From the NCBI GenBank assembly GCA_000711775.1, contig ARYC01000036.1, positions 62,001-126,000 on the forward strand: a stretch of DNA of 64,000 bases, read 5' to 3'. The notes under the pieces were generated by a model. It ran no database searches. It worked only from the letters and a program-made list of their open reading frames with translations, and was not told the DNA's origin. The DNA is from Oxytricha trifallax. Taxonomy: Eukaryota > Ciliophora > Spirotrichea > Sporadotrichida > Oxytrichidae. Within the stretch, counting starts at the first letter, position 1. Every line of letters starts with the position of its first letter. Below are positions 32,300 to 44,829 of this stretch, in pieces. A program made the translations under genes and the position numbers.

Positions 32300-34480
32300 T
32301 CTTGCTTATTCACAAAACATTCAGTCAAAAAGGTAGCTCTAACAAGATCTCATTAAAAACTACATTCAAAAAAAAAAATATAAATTTTGATGAGCAATCG
32401 TAAGTAAATGCCAAGAAAGACTCAAAATTAAGAGATAAATGGCAAGATAAAGAGTTAACTACGTAAGATTAAAAAGACATTCCAGAGAAAAAGGATAGTA
32501 TTTCTAAAAGATAGTCGTTTTCTTAAGGCATTTATATTTAGAATGATATTTTCATAATTCATATCCAGCATTTCTCAAATCTTGATTATGAATTCTAGCT
32601 ATATTAGAAATAATAGCTGAATTGGTCTTTCATTTAATATTGAGAATTTAATAGCAACTGTGTTAAAATTTTATTAATGGATTTATTACTGTTTCTTTGG
32701 TCGAAATAAATATATAATCGATATAATTATTTAATATTATTTATTTTGATGCGTTTCGTTTAACTTTAATTTGTAGAAATGAATAAACTTATTTTCCATT
32801 ATTAAATTATAAAAGTACTATTATTGCTGTAAATATAATTGATATTATAAGAAAAATAACTTTAATGACATATATATTAATTTCTAAACTAATATACTTA
32901 TACAAAACCAAAATATAAAAATAAAATACTTAATGTTTTTTAAAGTAATTTTAAAGCATTAATATTAGCTAATTCAATAATAAGGTATTCTTAAATTATT
33001 AGTTCAAATTTTTAAAAATATTTTTGATATAGATTTTCATAATTATTGTTATATAAATATTAAGAATCCATAAGTACACCAAATCATTCTTTAATATTTA
33101 TTTACTTATGATATTTTATAATTTGATTATTACTTAAATTAATTACAAAACCTTGTGCAAAATTCCTTAATTTTGTATGTAGTTATAAATATAATTAATC
33201 ATCATTTTAAAATATCAATTATTAACTTAGTATAATTTAATCAACTAAAAATAACAAAATAGGATAGTAAACTTATTTATTACAAGAATTAATTTAAGAT
33301 TAAATATGTCATTCGTTTAAGAAATGTCTAATAAGATAACAATTTTCAATTTTCTCAAATCTCACAAAAATAAACGAAGTTTTTAAGAAACACCGTTATG
33401 TTAGTAAAAGGCTTATGACTGTATACTTTGTAGTCAATATCTAGAAATTGTTCAAATTATAATATTCATAATCACAAAATTTACTGTTTAATTTTACAGA
33501 AGTTTTTGCTATAAAAGAATCACCATTAGAGAAGCGAACTATGATTTAAACCCTCTATCCATAAGCAAAAATTAATGCTCAAATTAAAGTGTTTGAAAAT
33601 TTGGAGAAGAAGCTTTTAAGTGCAATGACATCATTCTTAAACAGATATTTGAAATACACAAATTTAATGAATAGGAGTTTTGTAAACCTTTTGATAGGTT
33701 TGAATTGTCTTTTATCGTTCAAAAAAATTTCCAGGACAGAAATCAATATCATTTTTTAACAGTAATAAATTAAAAATATGAGGAAATTTAAAATTTTTAT
33801 TATTACAAAAGTTGTCTAGAATTCTATATCTGTAGATAAAATTACAAATAATATAATATAATGAGGAAATGTTTAAGCGCAAGCTATACTTATCTTAATT
33901 CTAAAATAACTGAGTAAATTATTAAACTATTATTATATAATATATTTATAATTATTCTATAATGATTCTCATTATGTGAAACAATAGAATGTGTGAATTA
34001 TATGATATATGAAAAGTTTAATTATTAACTTTGAAAAGTATGATAAATAAACTTCTTGGAATTGGAATTACAAAATTAAAGATATCAAATTTGCAGGGAG
34101 TGATAATAATATTATTATATTTAATCAGAATAATAAAATAGTAAGACGAAAATAAGATAATGAATATAAAATTTTGCTTATAGTGTTAATTTACTTTAAT
34201 TTATAGCATTAGGAGTGTAGGTTTGTGATGTGGTTAATAGATATCATTTTATGCTATAAACCCCTTTAATTTTTTATCTAATAAAATAATATTAAATGCC
34301 GTTTATATATTTTTAATAAAATTAATTTTAATATTTCATGATCGATAATACTTATATCAGAGTTTGTTCAAAGAAAAAGAAGCAAAAATGCTACTTAAAA
34401 GCAAAGTTAGCTTCCTCTAAAATTATTTAATTTCCACTATCAGATATTAATAAATTCTTTTAAACACACTTGTTCAAGAT
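32300..34480. other. AT-rich DNA, nothing assigned
   Basis: No motif-bearing frame and no shared repeat seen. A few purine-rich stretches near 32330-32500 and 33540-33620 could be old exons but give no consistent frame. Confidence 0.3.
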
Positions 34481-34493
34481 AAAATAAATATGA

Positions 34494-35576
34494 TAAGTAA
34501 AATTAAACACCTAAAATAGATTATATGATGTTACAGCTGTTTGCTCTGAGAAGATTACTTCTGACAATATTGCCTAAGCGTTAGCGCAATAATTTATAAC
34601 TTTAATGCTTGGTAATTGTTCTTCAGTTTTCAGTGACTACTAACTTTAATTAATCGAACAAGTCGAAGCATTGTGGATGCGATAACTCGGCAAACTGAAA
34701 TCGTCATCTTAAAATAAAAAATTTATCTAAAATTAAGAGCAAGAGTTAGGAGATTTGGAGGAGTTCACAAAAAACTTAAGATTTAAAGGTAAAAATTACT
34801 CTAGATAGATGATAAGTTCCCATAAATATTGTAGGAAAAATTTTTCGATTAAAAACAATAAATACATTAATATCACTTACTGCAATAATCTTGAATCAAC
34901 ATTAGAATAAAATCAAAATCTAGAAACCACCAGCTTTAAAAAACCTAGATTCAGGAACTATTGGAGTGTTTTTTATCTAATAAAGGAAATAGTAGTTTTT
35001 TATAGAGGCATATTGGATCTTAAAATAAGAAAATATAAAATTCTTTCAACAATTAGGAATCTAGTCGTAAATAGAAATCATTAAAAACTTCTAAAAATAA
35101 ATTAACAGGGGATGGAAGTTTCCTGGCAAGTAATTTTATATATAATAAATAATATCATGAATTTGAAAATGAAAATAAATATAAAATATATTTTATTACT
35201 TATTAATTGTTTGAAGATATATCATAAAAATTTTGACTATCTTAAAAAGAATTATAGATTTATTAATTTAATAATATTTTAAAAACAGTCATTTTACCTT
35301 TTATCTTTATATTTAATTTTTTTGGGGAAAAATTAAATAATTTAAGAGATTAATATTAATTAAAGTTTTATAAAATATTGGTTAAAATATCTTAAATATT
35401 ATGTAACTCAAATCAATTATAGTAGTTACTTGGAGTTTGAAAGAATAACAAATGAAAAAAAATAAAAAAGAAATAAAAAAAAAATTGCCAAGAAACTTTA
35501 CTAAAAATTATTTTATCATAAGACTGTGAAGGAAATTTTCCTCCTCTAAAATAGCTTATTATGTTTTGATACTTGA
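34494..35576 (+). CDS. Long TGA-free ORF, unidentified
   Basis: About 360 codons without TGA, well beyond the chance expectation of roughly 55-60 codons at this composition. The first 190 codons read protein-like: AVCSEKITSDNIAQALAQQF, DYQLQLIEQVEALWMRQLGK, QEQELGDLEEFTKNLRFKGK. The later half becomes very AT-rich and Lys/Asn/Ile-rich, so the true end may lie near 35110. No ATG precedes the protein-like part after the upstream TGA (34491), and CCTAAAATAG near 34514 could be a 3' splice site, so the 5' exon may be elsewhere. No domain recognised. Confidence 0.45.
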
Positions 35577-36990
35577 TAAGATTCTCTACAGAATGAGCCT
35601 TTCATTATCTTTGCAATAGCAATTAAGATGGACACAATGGAAACTTTATAAATAACTTTGAATGAAATCCAAACTTGACATAATAGGGTCTCAATCCTAA
35701 GTAATGAGAATACGGTTATAATATCAGAATGAAAGCTAGGATGATTATTGTTTGCAACATTATCTTAGAGGGTTAATATTTTCAGATGCAGGGAAAGAGT
35801 TCTAGACATGAGCGTCTTGAAGTCCAATTGTGTCCAAATAACTATTTGACCAAAGTAGAAAATTAAGATGAAATGAAAATCTATCAAAATTAGATAAGTT
35901 AGAATTGATTGTGGTTGTATTCTATCGATTGAATGAAATAGCATGTTGGACTGGCGATTTAAAAGGTAGTGAAAAGTATGATTATTTAAATTTTATATTT
36001 ATGTTCTAATTACCTCTGTTATAATTCATGCCATTATGTATCTAAACTTAGAAAAATCATTTAATTTATTATTCCAATATTCAATCTGAATATTACTAAA
36101 TTTTAGAATAAAATAAATCTATCACAAAAATGGATTACGTTATTCATCAATTCAAGACATCAGTTTTTTTGTCTTTTAACTAAAAAGTTAATGATAATTT
36201 TTAAAACTAACTATTTGATATTAAATTACAACAATTAATAAAACAATAACAACAACAATAACTATAACTACAGCTAACTTACCCAGTGTTTTTAAAATAA
36301 CAGTCATAGGAAAAAACTTAACAGCCACTATTTTTTGCAATACATTAAATCAAATTTGCTATCAAAATTTTGATGTAATTCTGTGTCAGGTATAGTTTTC
36401 ACGGATACTTAAATAGTTCAAATAAGAGAATCCTACATTATAATATCAATATAAACCATTAACTCAGACTTCTTTACAAATAAAAATCTCATCCAATTTT
36501 ATTTTTTATTTTCTATGAGATTTTAGGAAAAAAATGAGCTCATAAAATACTCTCATTTAACTATGTAGAACTATAAGAACATACCAAGAACAAACTCAAT
36601 CAACCATAGAGAGAAGACCGACAATATTACTAGCCATGTATAACTCTTCAACAGTAAAATACTTAAGAATGACTTGGTTAATGACGCAGACAATCACAAT
36701 CACTTAACCTAGGGCATCACGCATGTTACATGACTACCTAGCATAACTCGTTTTTAACATAATGTAATCAACTATCTGAAGAAGATAACTCATATTTATT
36801 ATTAAAGTCAAAACCAAAGCAATATACAATAAGTTTGCCAACAACAACAACAAAATGAACAAGTAAGGAGAGAGACTTACGAAGAAAGAACAAAGAAGAT
36901 TACTGGGAAGTAAAGTAAGAAGATGAAAGACTCACTATAAAGATTAACCTCCTTTTTGGAAAAGGCCTTATCATTAATATAATTTCATGT
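35577..36990. other. Coding-like DNA, frame and strand undecided
   Basis: 35630-35930 is GC-richer and open on either strand (minus: about 150 codons without TGA). 36560-36960 gives plus-strand stretches such as NIPRTNSINHREKTDNITSH and RDLRRKNKEDYWEVKQEDER in changing frames, with a (CAA)n run at 36840. I cannot assign products. Confidence 0.25.
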
Positions 36991-38425
36991 TTAACAAAAT
37001 GGAGTCCAAACATACCTTAATGAATGTGATATCATTATTATTAAAAACGATAAGAGTTACTTTCAAATATTATGCTTGACTTTTTCATTAAAATGCGACT
37101 TTTTTAGAATATTATTTATAAAATAACTACTTTTACCTATTTGAAAGTTGCATAAATAATTATTGATTTATAATATAAATAGTAAATTATAAATAAATAA
37201 AAAATTAATGTTTATTTTGGTGAAATTTAAATGGGACAAATTTAGTATTTTTTTCGTACTTTAGCCCAACTATTAATTTCTAAATTTTTAGATTTATACT
37301 TTTGATATATAATTCAATTTGATTTTAATTATATGGTAATTTATTTATTTTTGCATTTAATATAGAGATAAATCTAAATGTGAGCATAAAACAAATCTAT
37401 ATTTAATTAAACATTATTTTAAATAAAAACTTTATATAGTAACTTACCAAACTATATAAATCTTTTACATTTCATGAGTTATCATTCAAATTTACAATGA
37501 ATATTGATGATTTAAATTTAAAATCGTTTGTCATTCCAACTTATAAATTTTTAATTTATTCAAATAATAACTCCATAAACTATCAATTTTCATCATATGA
37601 ATAGAAATATAAAGAGTATTTAACAAATATTATGCATAAAATAATAGAATCATAATATAAAAACACTCAAATATCTTTTATTTTTTGCATTATTTTTCAA
37701 TATTATGGTTTTATTCATTATATTTATTAAGTTAGTTTATCAGTAAATCATGTAAGTTATAATTTCTGTAATTTTCTTTATTCTACATTCATTAATTTTC
37801 CTTAATTATTATAATTATTTCTTCATTACGTTTTTAAATATCATTCTTAATCATATAAAAATAAGTCTTTGGATGTTATCATATCCTTCTCAATATTTTT
37901 TATATGTTAAATTACTTGTTAAAATCTCTATAAATTATAAAAATAAAATTGCAACTATTTAAAAATGTTTGTATTCATATATCAGTGTATTTTATTATAT
38001 ATAAGAAATATATATTTGATATAATAGAATTGTAAGTATAATATTATTGATTATAATGATATCATTTTTATGATAAATTTGAATGTCAAATGCTCTATTT
38101 GTCTACTTTACTATCACATTTTATTCTGTTTATCATAATAATTTACCATTATTCATATTATGTTAGTTTGTTTGTTGAGTGAGCAGTTTAATTTAATCTA
38201 TTCATTTTATTTTGGTTATATAATAATTCAAATTTAGATCATAAAAATATGACAAAATACAGTAAAGTGAAAGGAATTTTTAGTTTTAAAAACAAAAAAA
38301 GGATTGCAGAAAAAGTAAAATGATATTAAAAGAAAATAAAATTGAATTAATTAATTATAAATATAAGTAACTGCGACTAAAAAGATATCAATTAAATTAA
38401 AATTATTCCTTATTAGTTTCATGCC
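36991..38425. other. AT-rich DNA, nothing assigned
   Basis: No gene or shared repeat seen. Confidence 0.35.
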
Positions 38426-38429
38426 TTAG

Positions 38430-40000
38430 AAAAGGGAGTTATGGGAGAAGGTTCAAGAGTTTAGATTTAATCACAGGGATAGAACGAAAGACCAAGAAGC
38501 GCTGGGATTAGCAAATAACTAAATCACAAGAGTCCCACTCATCTAAATAATGGGATTCAAGAGCAGACTAAAAATCGGAAAATCCAACCCAAGTAAAAGA
38601 ACCCACGAATAAAAGGCCCAAAGAGACCAGTTTGACAAACACAAAGATGGATCTGCACGCATCCAAGGAGATTCACTGGAATTCAATAAGCTGATAGACT
38701 TAACAGAAGTCTAGTGCAAAGGATTTGACAAAATCATCTATGAGAAAAAAGGATGGAAGCCAGTAGTGACAAGAATGACAACGATAGTCTGTTGTCCAAG
38801 TACAAGAACTAAACTGGAGAAGGCATTGGTAAGAAGATATGACGACAGGAAGAGAGCAAGGAGAATAGGAGAGAGAGAGTATGATTTATGGTCAGAACTA
38901 CAACACAAGCATTACAAGGAAATAAACTAGGAGTGGATATACTTTGACATAATTCCGGGAAATCATATCGCAGATGAGACGATAGAATGACTTCAAACTT
39001 AATAGAAGAAGTCTAATTCAATCAAAGAAGCTACGACTTTAAAATTCTTCCACCAATAGTCGTGAATGACAACGGGATTGAAAGCTTGCAGAGAGTCATT
39101 TGAACGACAAACTATAAAGTGGAGTACGGAAGATTTTGGAGATCATTGGAGGACATTTAAGGAATGATACTGGCACTCTGCTGCCAAGGAAACATAAAAA
39201 ACTGTTAAAACTGGACAGTTTGAAGGATAATGAGAGACTCAAAGACCTTTGAAGTTTATGACTCCAGGATGTCGATATGCAGTTTAGCTGCGATTCAAAA
39301 GAGCATCAGTCAACTAAATGATTTGATGGAAGGCACTCTTAGCAAGAGATTTTGGGTGAAGTAAATTGAGAGCAAAACAGGACTTCACCAAGTAAAAGAT
39401 CAAGAAGTCTGTGGAATCTTGGGCATATTAACAATCAACCATCTAGCCCTAGACCTCCAAAGAGAACACATATTCCAAATCTTTGCCAAAGATTGGATTA
39501 ATATGTAGAGATACTACCTCATGTTCAACTTAGAAGTTGGTTCTGTAAGGATGGAGAAAGGAAGTTAGGGATCACGAGCAAGGAGGCTGAACTGGAAAGA
39601 GACATGGAAAAGAAGAACGAACTAATATGGCAACATGCAGATGAAAACCTAGGCAATGATTCAATATCCTTCAACGTGCAAATTGATCAACGGGTTGAAG
39701 TAATCATGAGAGACGACATTAAGGCTCAGATTGAGAATGAAAACGAGGACTGCGAAGGGAAGTTCAGTGAATTGGTGGAGGAAGCCTACGAGATTGAAGG
39801 CTATCTTTTCAATGGAATAATCCAACCAAACTCAGAGAAACCAGAGGATGAGACAGAAGTAATCGACAAAAAGAAAGAGGAACAACCACATGTTTAAGAA
39901 TATAACACTGGGAAATAAGAGAAGGGACAAGAGCAGGTAAAGGCATAGGTTGAGAATCGAGAGTGAGGAGAGCGGTAACCGCGAATATGCTGAGTGTCTA
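38430..40000 (+). pseudogene. C48/Ulp1-like gene family, copy 2 (most complete)
   Basis: A clear rise in GC content. The plus strand reads, in order: RDQFDKHKDGSARIQGDSLE; VVTRMTTIVCCPSTRTKLEK; ALVRRYDDRKRARR; WIYFDIIPGNHIADETIE, TGA (38988-38990); LIEEVQFNQRSYDFKILPP; a TGA at 39101; NWTV, TGA (39221-39223), RIM...KTFEVYDSR; then FWVKQIESKTGLHQVKDQEV followed by CGILG. The W-x-V...YDS and Q...CG blocks fit the Asp and Gln/Cys motifs of Ulp1/C48 proteases; the usual His is Asn (NW). A second frame from about 39505 (YVEILPHVQLRSWFCKDGER) aligns with copy 3 and runs into an acidic tail ending TAA-rich near 39950. Three TGAs and a frameshift indicate decay. The protease call is an inference. Confidence 0.62.
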
Positions 40001-40258
40001 AAGTGACGATTCGCTTACATTTATACTTTCTGGTAATTATCGAGTATTTTGGATTAAATTTAATTACCACTAAGGTACTTACTACTACTACTAGTTCCCT
40101 GCCTTAATAATTAGAAACATTATATTGTAATAATCTAATAATTTTGACTGTAATTATAAGACAAACTTCAGTTAATTAAGTTAGTTATTGAATTACATAA
40201 ATAAGTAAAAAGAATAAAAACAATTACAAAACTTTAGTGCACCTGAAATCAATGTAAA

Positions 40259-40745
40259 TCATTACATTTAATTCTGTTTCCCTTACCTTTCACTATACTT
40301 TTTTACTTCAACAAATTTTAAATATTATATTTTTTCTTTGTTTTGAATTTTTGAATATAATGGTAATACAGGTATTCTCCTTTAAAAATAAACTATTAGC
40401 TTCCTTATGTAAGTTAATTATAAAAGTTTCTAACTTTTTGGTAATACACCTAGAAAGAACTCTTGTCCTCTTATCCTTTAGTCAATCATGCCATTTTGCT
40501 TGGATTTCAATTTGTGTCTTGTCATCTAGGTCTATTAGTCTGTTCTATCTAATTAAATTTGAAAATCTTGATTAACTCCTTCTTAGTTAAAATTCTTATT
40601 TCTCATGAAGGTTTTTATCCAGTTATGATTTGTTGACTTTGAAATGTGGCTCATCCCATCGTTCACCAGTGTCCTTTCTAAGCTGATTGTTATCATCGTA
40701 TAATTTACATTTCTCGAAGAAGATACCTTTTTACATTCTTTATAG
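40259..40745 (-). CDS. Unidentified gene, minus strand
   Basis: About 160 codons without TGA on the minus strand, rich in TAA/TAG (Gln) codons at protein-like spacing: TISLERTLVNDGMSHISKST, QEGVNQDFQIQLDRTDQQTQ, IRGQEFFLGVLPKSQKLLQL. Ends TGA 40259-40261. A possible start is the Met of VNYTMITISL near 40695. It lies convergent with the end of the C48-like copy. No domain recognised. Confidence 0.42.
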
Positions 40746-40749
40746 CTTC

Positions 40750-42170
40750 AGTTTACTTACATATTAAGAATTAATTTATTTTACCTCTATGCAGTTATAT
40801 AAATACTAGCACAATTAATCTTTTTAGTAAATTTTCAGTTTGAAGTTGATATTTAACAAAAAAAGGTTTAAATGATTATATTTAAAATTTAAGTAAATTT
40901 TTTATAACAACTTATAAAATAATAATATATAAAGGAAACTTCAACTTTGGTGATTTATTGATGATTTTAAAATAGACTTACATAAAAAAAAATATATTCT
41001 TTTCAGAATACGATTAAAATTAACAGAAATTTTGCAGTAATAATTAAAAGGATAACAAGGCTAAACATAAAATTTTAATTACAGATGAATAAACAGTAAG
41101 AAAATAATCTAAATTTACAGTTTAAATTTAAACATTGATAACACTTATATCAACTAAGATTAATAAATGAAGTCTTTTTAAGAAATTATAAAATTTTACA
41201 TTAAATAATAATTAAGGAATATATTGATCTAAAAATAGTTATTTTAGTTTGCTCAATAATCAATTCAATTCATGATCTAAAAATTGAAAGAAAAAAAATA
41301 AAAATTTTTAATAATTTTAAAATATAAAACAATTGTTATTAATAAGACAAAGTCATTAAAGTGGTAAAGCAATTATATTGCTCCTAAACAGAAGTTAAGA
41401 TGAGAAATACCAAGATAAAGGAATAAACACAATTGAGAGACTGTCTAATAAGATCAAAGTTTTGAAAAATTTATTTATTATTTGAGTTTACTATAAATAA
41501 CCAATTTTGTTAATCACTCATAGATAATAGCGGGAATAATCTAGAAATTAATTTAATCATTATTATGATAAATCAAACTTTAAAATCAATTGCTAATCAA
41601 AAATTATAAAGTATAGGCATCAATAATTAAGATAATATGAGACTGCAATTGAGGGGGGTGTACAAGGTTGAATACATCTTCATTAAATTAATCCAAAACA
41701 AAAAATTAAGATATAATAATTATTTGGTCTAAAAAAAATAAAAACAAGCAATTATTCTTAGGATAAATGCATAGATTAATATAGTTATAATTAGAAAATA
41801 TCAGTTAAATTCATTGGTTTAAGTTATATTTTTCATGAAAAATACTAATCTTTGAAAAGTAATATTTTCTAATATAAAGTTATTCTTTCCTTTATTAATG
41901 AAAAAAAGAGTTAAATTTTATTATATAATTTTATATCATAACTTCAAAATAAAAATGTATTGTGATAAATTGATAAAATTAAAATGGTTGATTAGACAAA
42001 AAACTTCACTTATGACATTATAATAAAAATTTTATAAAGAGAAGTAGTTATATAATTGGAGATTTAAGATATTAATTGGCAATATGATTATAAATAATAA
42101 TTAAAAAAATTATTTATGAAAAAAGTAAGAAAAGACTATTTGTTTTGTATAGACTATTATAGCTGAATCA
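40750..42170. other. AT-rich DNA, nothing assigned
   Basis: No gene or shared repeat seen. Confidence 0.35.
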
Positions 42171-42179
42171 AATAATATG

Positions 42180-42970
42180 CTCTGTGAAGATCTGGTCATT
42201 ATTAATTAAGTTGTTTGTTAGGGACAAATCTCTTCACTCAGGTTAAGATAATTCTACTGACTACAAGAGTCTTGTTAAATAGACTGTAGAGTAGGTCAGT
42301 AGCCTTTTCGCGGAAGTCAACACCCAAAAGACGTAATCGTCCATTACTAGAGGTCGTGGCTAGTCCCTAAAAGGGGATGCTTAATAGGCACTCACTAGTA
42401 AATAGGGAGTCGAAAAAAGAATGGCATAGCTAAGAACGATAATGAGGAACACTTAGAAAGAAAAGAGTTCTACTTCTTGCCTTTGTATCTTGATGCTCTA
42501 CACTATGATAAGTTAATTAACCTAAAATCTTCGAATAGGTCGACGGATTCATTCCGGATACGCTGAAGATAGAAGACCTTGTGTTCTAGAACAAGTCGGA
42601 CTATTTTACGATCGACATTAAAAGCCTGACGAACAGAAGAGGAAATATGTTAACAAAGCACTGAAGAAGAAGCTCAAGGAATTCCCTTAGAAAATAGCGC
42701 TGAAAAAGACAGGGGTTTTTGGAAAGAACCGGAAAGCCCAGTAGCCACTAGGCAAGAAACAATACAGTGAGTTAAAAAGTTGCCGCTGGACTCTAGGAAA
42801 GATGCTTAAAGTCCGAACCAGCTCCCCTCCACCATATTAATTGTTGTATGGGTTTGGGTGAATAAAATTAGGGGTCTTACTAGCTCAAACACGAGTTTGA
42901 GTAAATCTTTTTAAGTTACCCTGTAACACACTTGTGGTAGGCCTAACGCCCAGGTGCAGGTTGAGACTTA
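42180..42970 (+). pseudogene. GC-rich coding island, unidentified
   Basis: Composition changes sharply at both edges. The plus strand gives long blocks in three successive frames: LFVRDKSLHSGQDNSTDYKS, SSITRGRGQSLKGDAQQALT; NDNEEHLERKEFYFLPLYLD; VDGFIPDTLKIEDLVFQNKS; then KYVNKALKKKLKEFPQKIAL, GKKQYSELKSCRWTLGKMLK, stopping at TGA near 42859. Single-base frameshifts near 42420, 42535 and 42595 would join them. The remaining 110 bp (to 42970) are GC-rich but not clearly coding. No family recognised. Nothing in it resembles the TBE genes. Confidence 0.45.
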
Positions 42971-42979
42971 TATTAATTT

Positions 42980-43299
42980 TGAGCTAAAAATCATCATAAT
43001 CATCATCATCAAGTTGTTTAAATTGATGAATTAATTATATATATCATAAATTATGAATTATTATAAGTTAATATTTATAAACAGTATATTAAGAACTTAG
43101 GTTATTTACTTAACAAATAGTTAATTCTTAAGTTAGCAGATTGTAATTAATAGAATTTAAATAAAGAGATAATTTATTAATTAATTACCTATTTCTTTAT
43201 CTTACATTGTTTTAAAATCAATGAGTTCAATAAAACTTTATAAATTTTGTTTTAGAAAATATTATTAAGTAAATAATCTCATTTTAATCATCTTTAACT

Positions 43300-43331
<32 letters not shown>

Positions 43332-44050
43332 CTTGATTAAAATTAATGAACAAACTTCTAAATAATTAGATATTTCTTAGCTAATCCAAGTGATTAAAAT
43401 GAATAAATTAACAATTGTAATATTAGGTTCAATTAAATTAAAAATCTAAATCTTAACTAAATTTGTAGAGCGAATAATAATTTTATATAGTCTTTCAAAT
43501 TTAACAATCTCTGAGGAAAAAATGATTGCAAAAATATGAAACAGAATTCAGAGATAAATATAGATTATATTTAAATAATAAACTTATCTTCATAAGATTC
43601 AGCTTTTATATTTTATAAAACCAATAATGTGTTCATCAATAAATATTTAGATTTTAAAATTTTATAATAAATTAAGAAACAATTCAAAATTTATTCTTAA
43701 TTGACGATATCTATTTGAATATTATATATATCATTAGACTAAAGAAGTAATAATGAGTATCCAGAAATTATAATTTAATTATTAATCTTATGAGAGGTTA
43801 GAATAAAATAGATAAATTAGAGTAACTTAACAATTTTTGTTGTTCATAATTATAATTAATGCTAAAAATTTAAAAAGCTTCATTTTTAATTTATAATTCT
43901 AAAGAAATTTATAATTTGATAACATTTTAATCAATTAATATGTATTTTAAATGAAAAGCGCAGATTGACAATCGATTAATTTAAAAAAATTCAAATAAAA
44001 ATTATTAAATTACAAAAATATTTTATAATATGCTGTTATTTTCCGGCAAT
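42980..44050. other. AT-rich DNA with a TAAA microsatellite
   Basis: No gene seen. Confidence 0.35.
43301..43331 (+). repeat. (TAAA)n microsatellite
   Basis: Seven to eight consecutive TAAA units. Confidence 0.95.
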
Positions 44051-44059
44051 TAATAATTC

Positions 44060-44820
44060 TAAATACAATAATGAGGTATCAAATGATGAAGTGTAGATTG
44101 ATTTCACTGGATGATGTCAAAACTACTTAGACAAACACTTAAATTAACTTTAATAAGTTGAGTATATACAACTAAGAGAGACTTAGACAACTCCTCGAGA
44201 TTAAGTATAACATAAAAAAGAAATTAAGAATTGCATTTGATACTTATAAATAATAAATGCGATTTGATAAGTTAAATCAATGAAGAAGATTATGACGAAA
44301 TCGAGGAAGATAACATAAAAAGAAATTGATAAAAATCAAATTAGAAGCTCTTCTTGATACTGCTATGAAACGTTTTTAGCCTAAATCAACGCTAAAGGCG
44401 TGCCATAAAAACAATATAAAAAAATATAGATTACTGTATCTCACCAAGACTGGACACTAAAAAGAATAAGGTAAAATATAATTTATAAATTAAATATTAA
44501 ATGATAAAATTTAATTATCCATATAAAAACATTATAATTCGTAAAGTTGAGAATTGGTTTTAAAATTTATAACTTCAATTAAAATCTTGATTCTTTTTTA
44601 TTAGTCTTTAATATGATTACTTATAAAAATGAAGTAGGTTTGATAGTGTAGAAAAAAATCTAGACTTTGCTATATAAAATTTTTTATCATTTCATGATTT
44701 AAAGGTTTAGCACTAGATATTGTATGGTGTTCAGGCCTATAGGTTTTTACTAGGTCATTTATAAGTTGAATGACAAAAGTATTTCATATCTCTTGAAGAG
44801 ATCATTTCATTGAACATGTT
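44060..44820 (+). mobile_element. Decayed element, copy 1 (relative of 56810)
   Basis: An acidic stretch is followed by YCYETFLAQINAKGVPQKQY (44353-44412), which aligns with VDETCLALLNANGAPPVTKK at 56.87 kb. Similarity also extends downstream: GTTGAGAAT.GGTTTT, AATCTTGATT.TTTTTTATTA and TTTGTAGAAAAAAAT-like blocks are in the same order in both copies. This shared order over some 500 bp shows a dispersed repeat with coding content, probably a transposon. The ET-x-LA-x-x-NA-x-G-x-P block could be the first catalytic region of a DDE transposase (N-x-DET in copy 2), but this is tentative. Confidence 0.5.
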
Positions 44821-44829
44821 AAATGAAGT

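Noticed and set aside
42840-42970. Possible tRNA-like or structured RNA at the 3' edge of the GC-rich island
   Set aside because: GGTGCAGGTTGAGAC vaguely resembles a T-arm, but no acceptor, D or anticodon stems could be paired.
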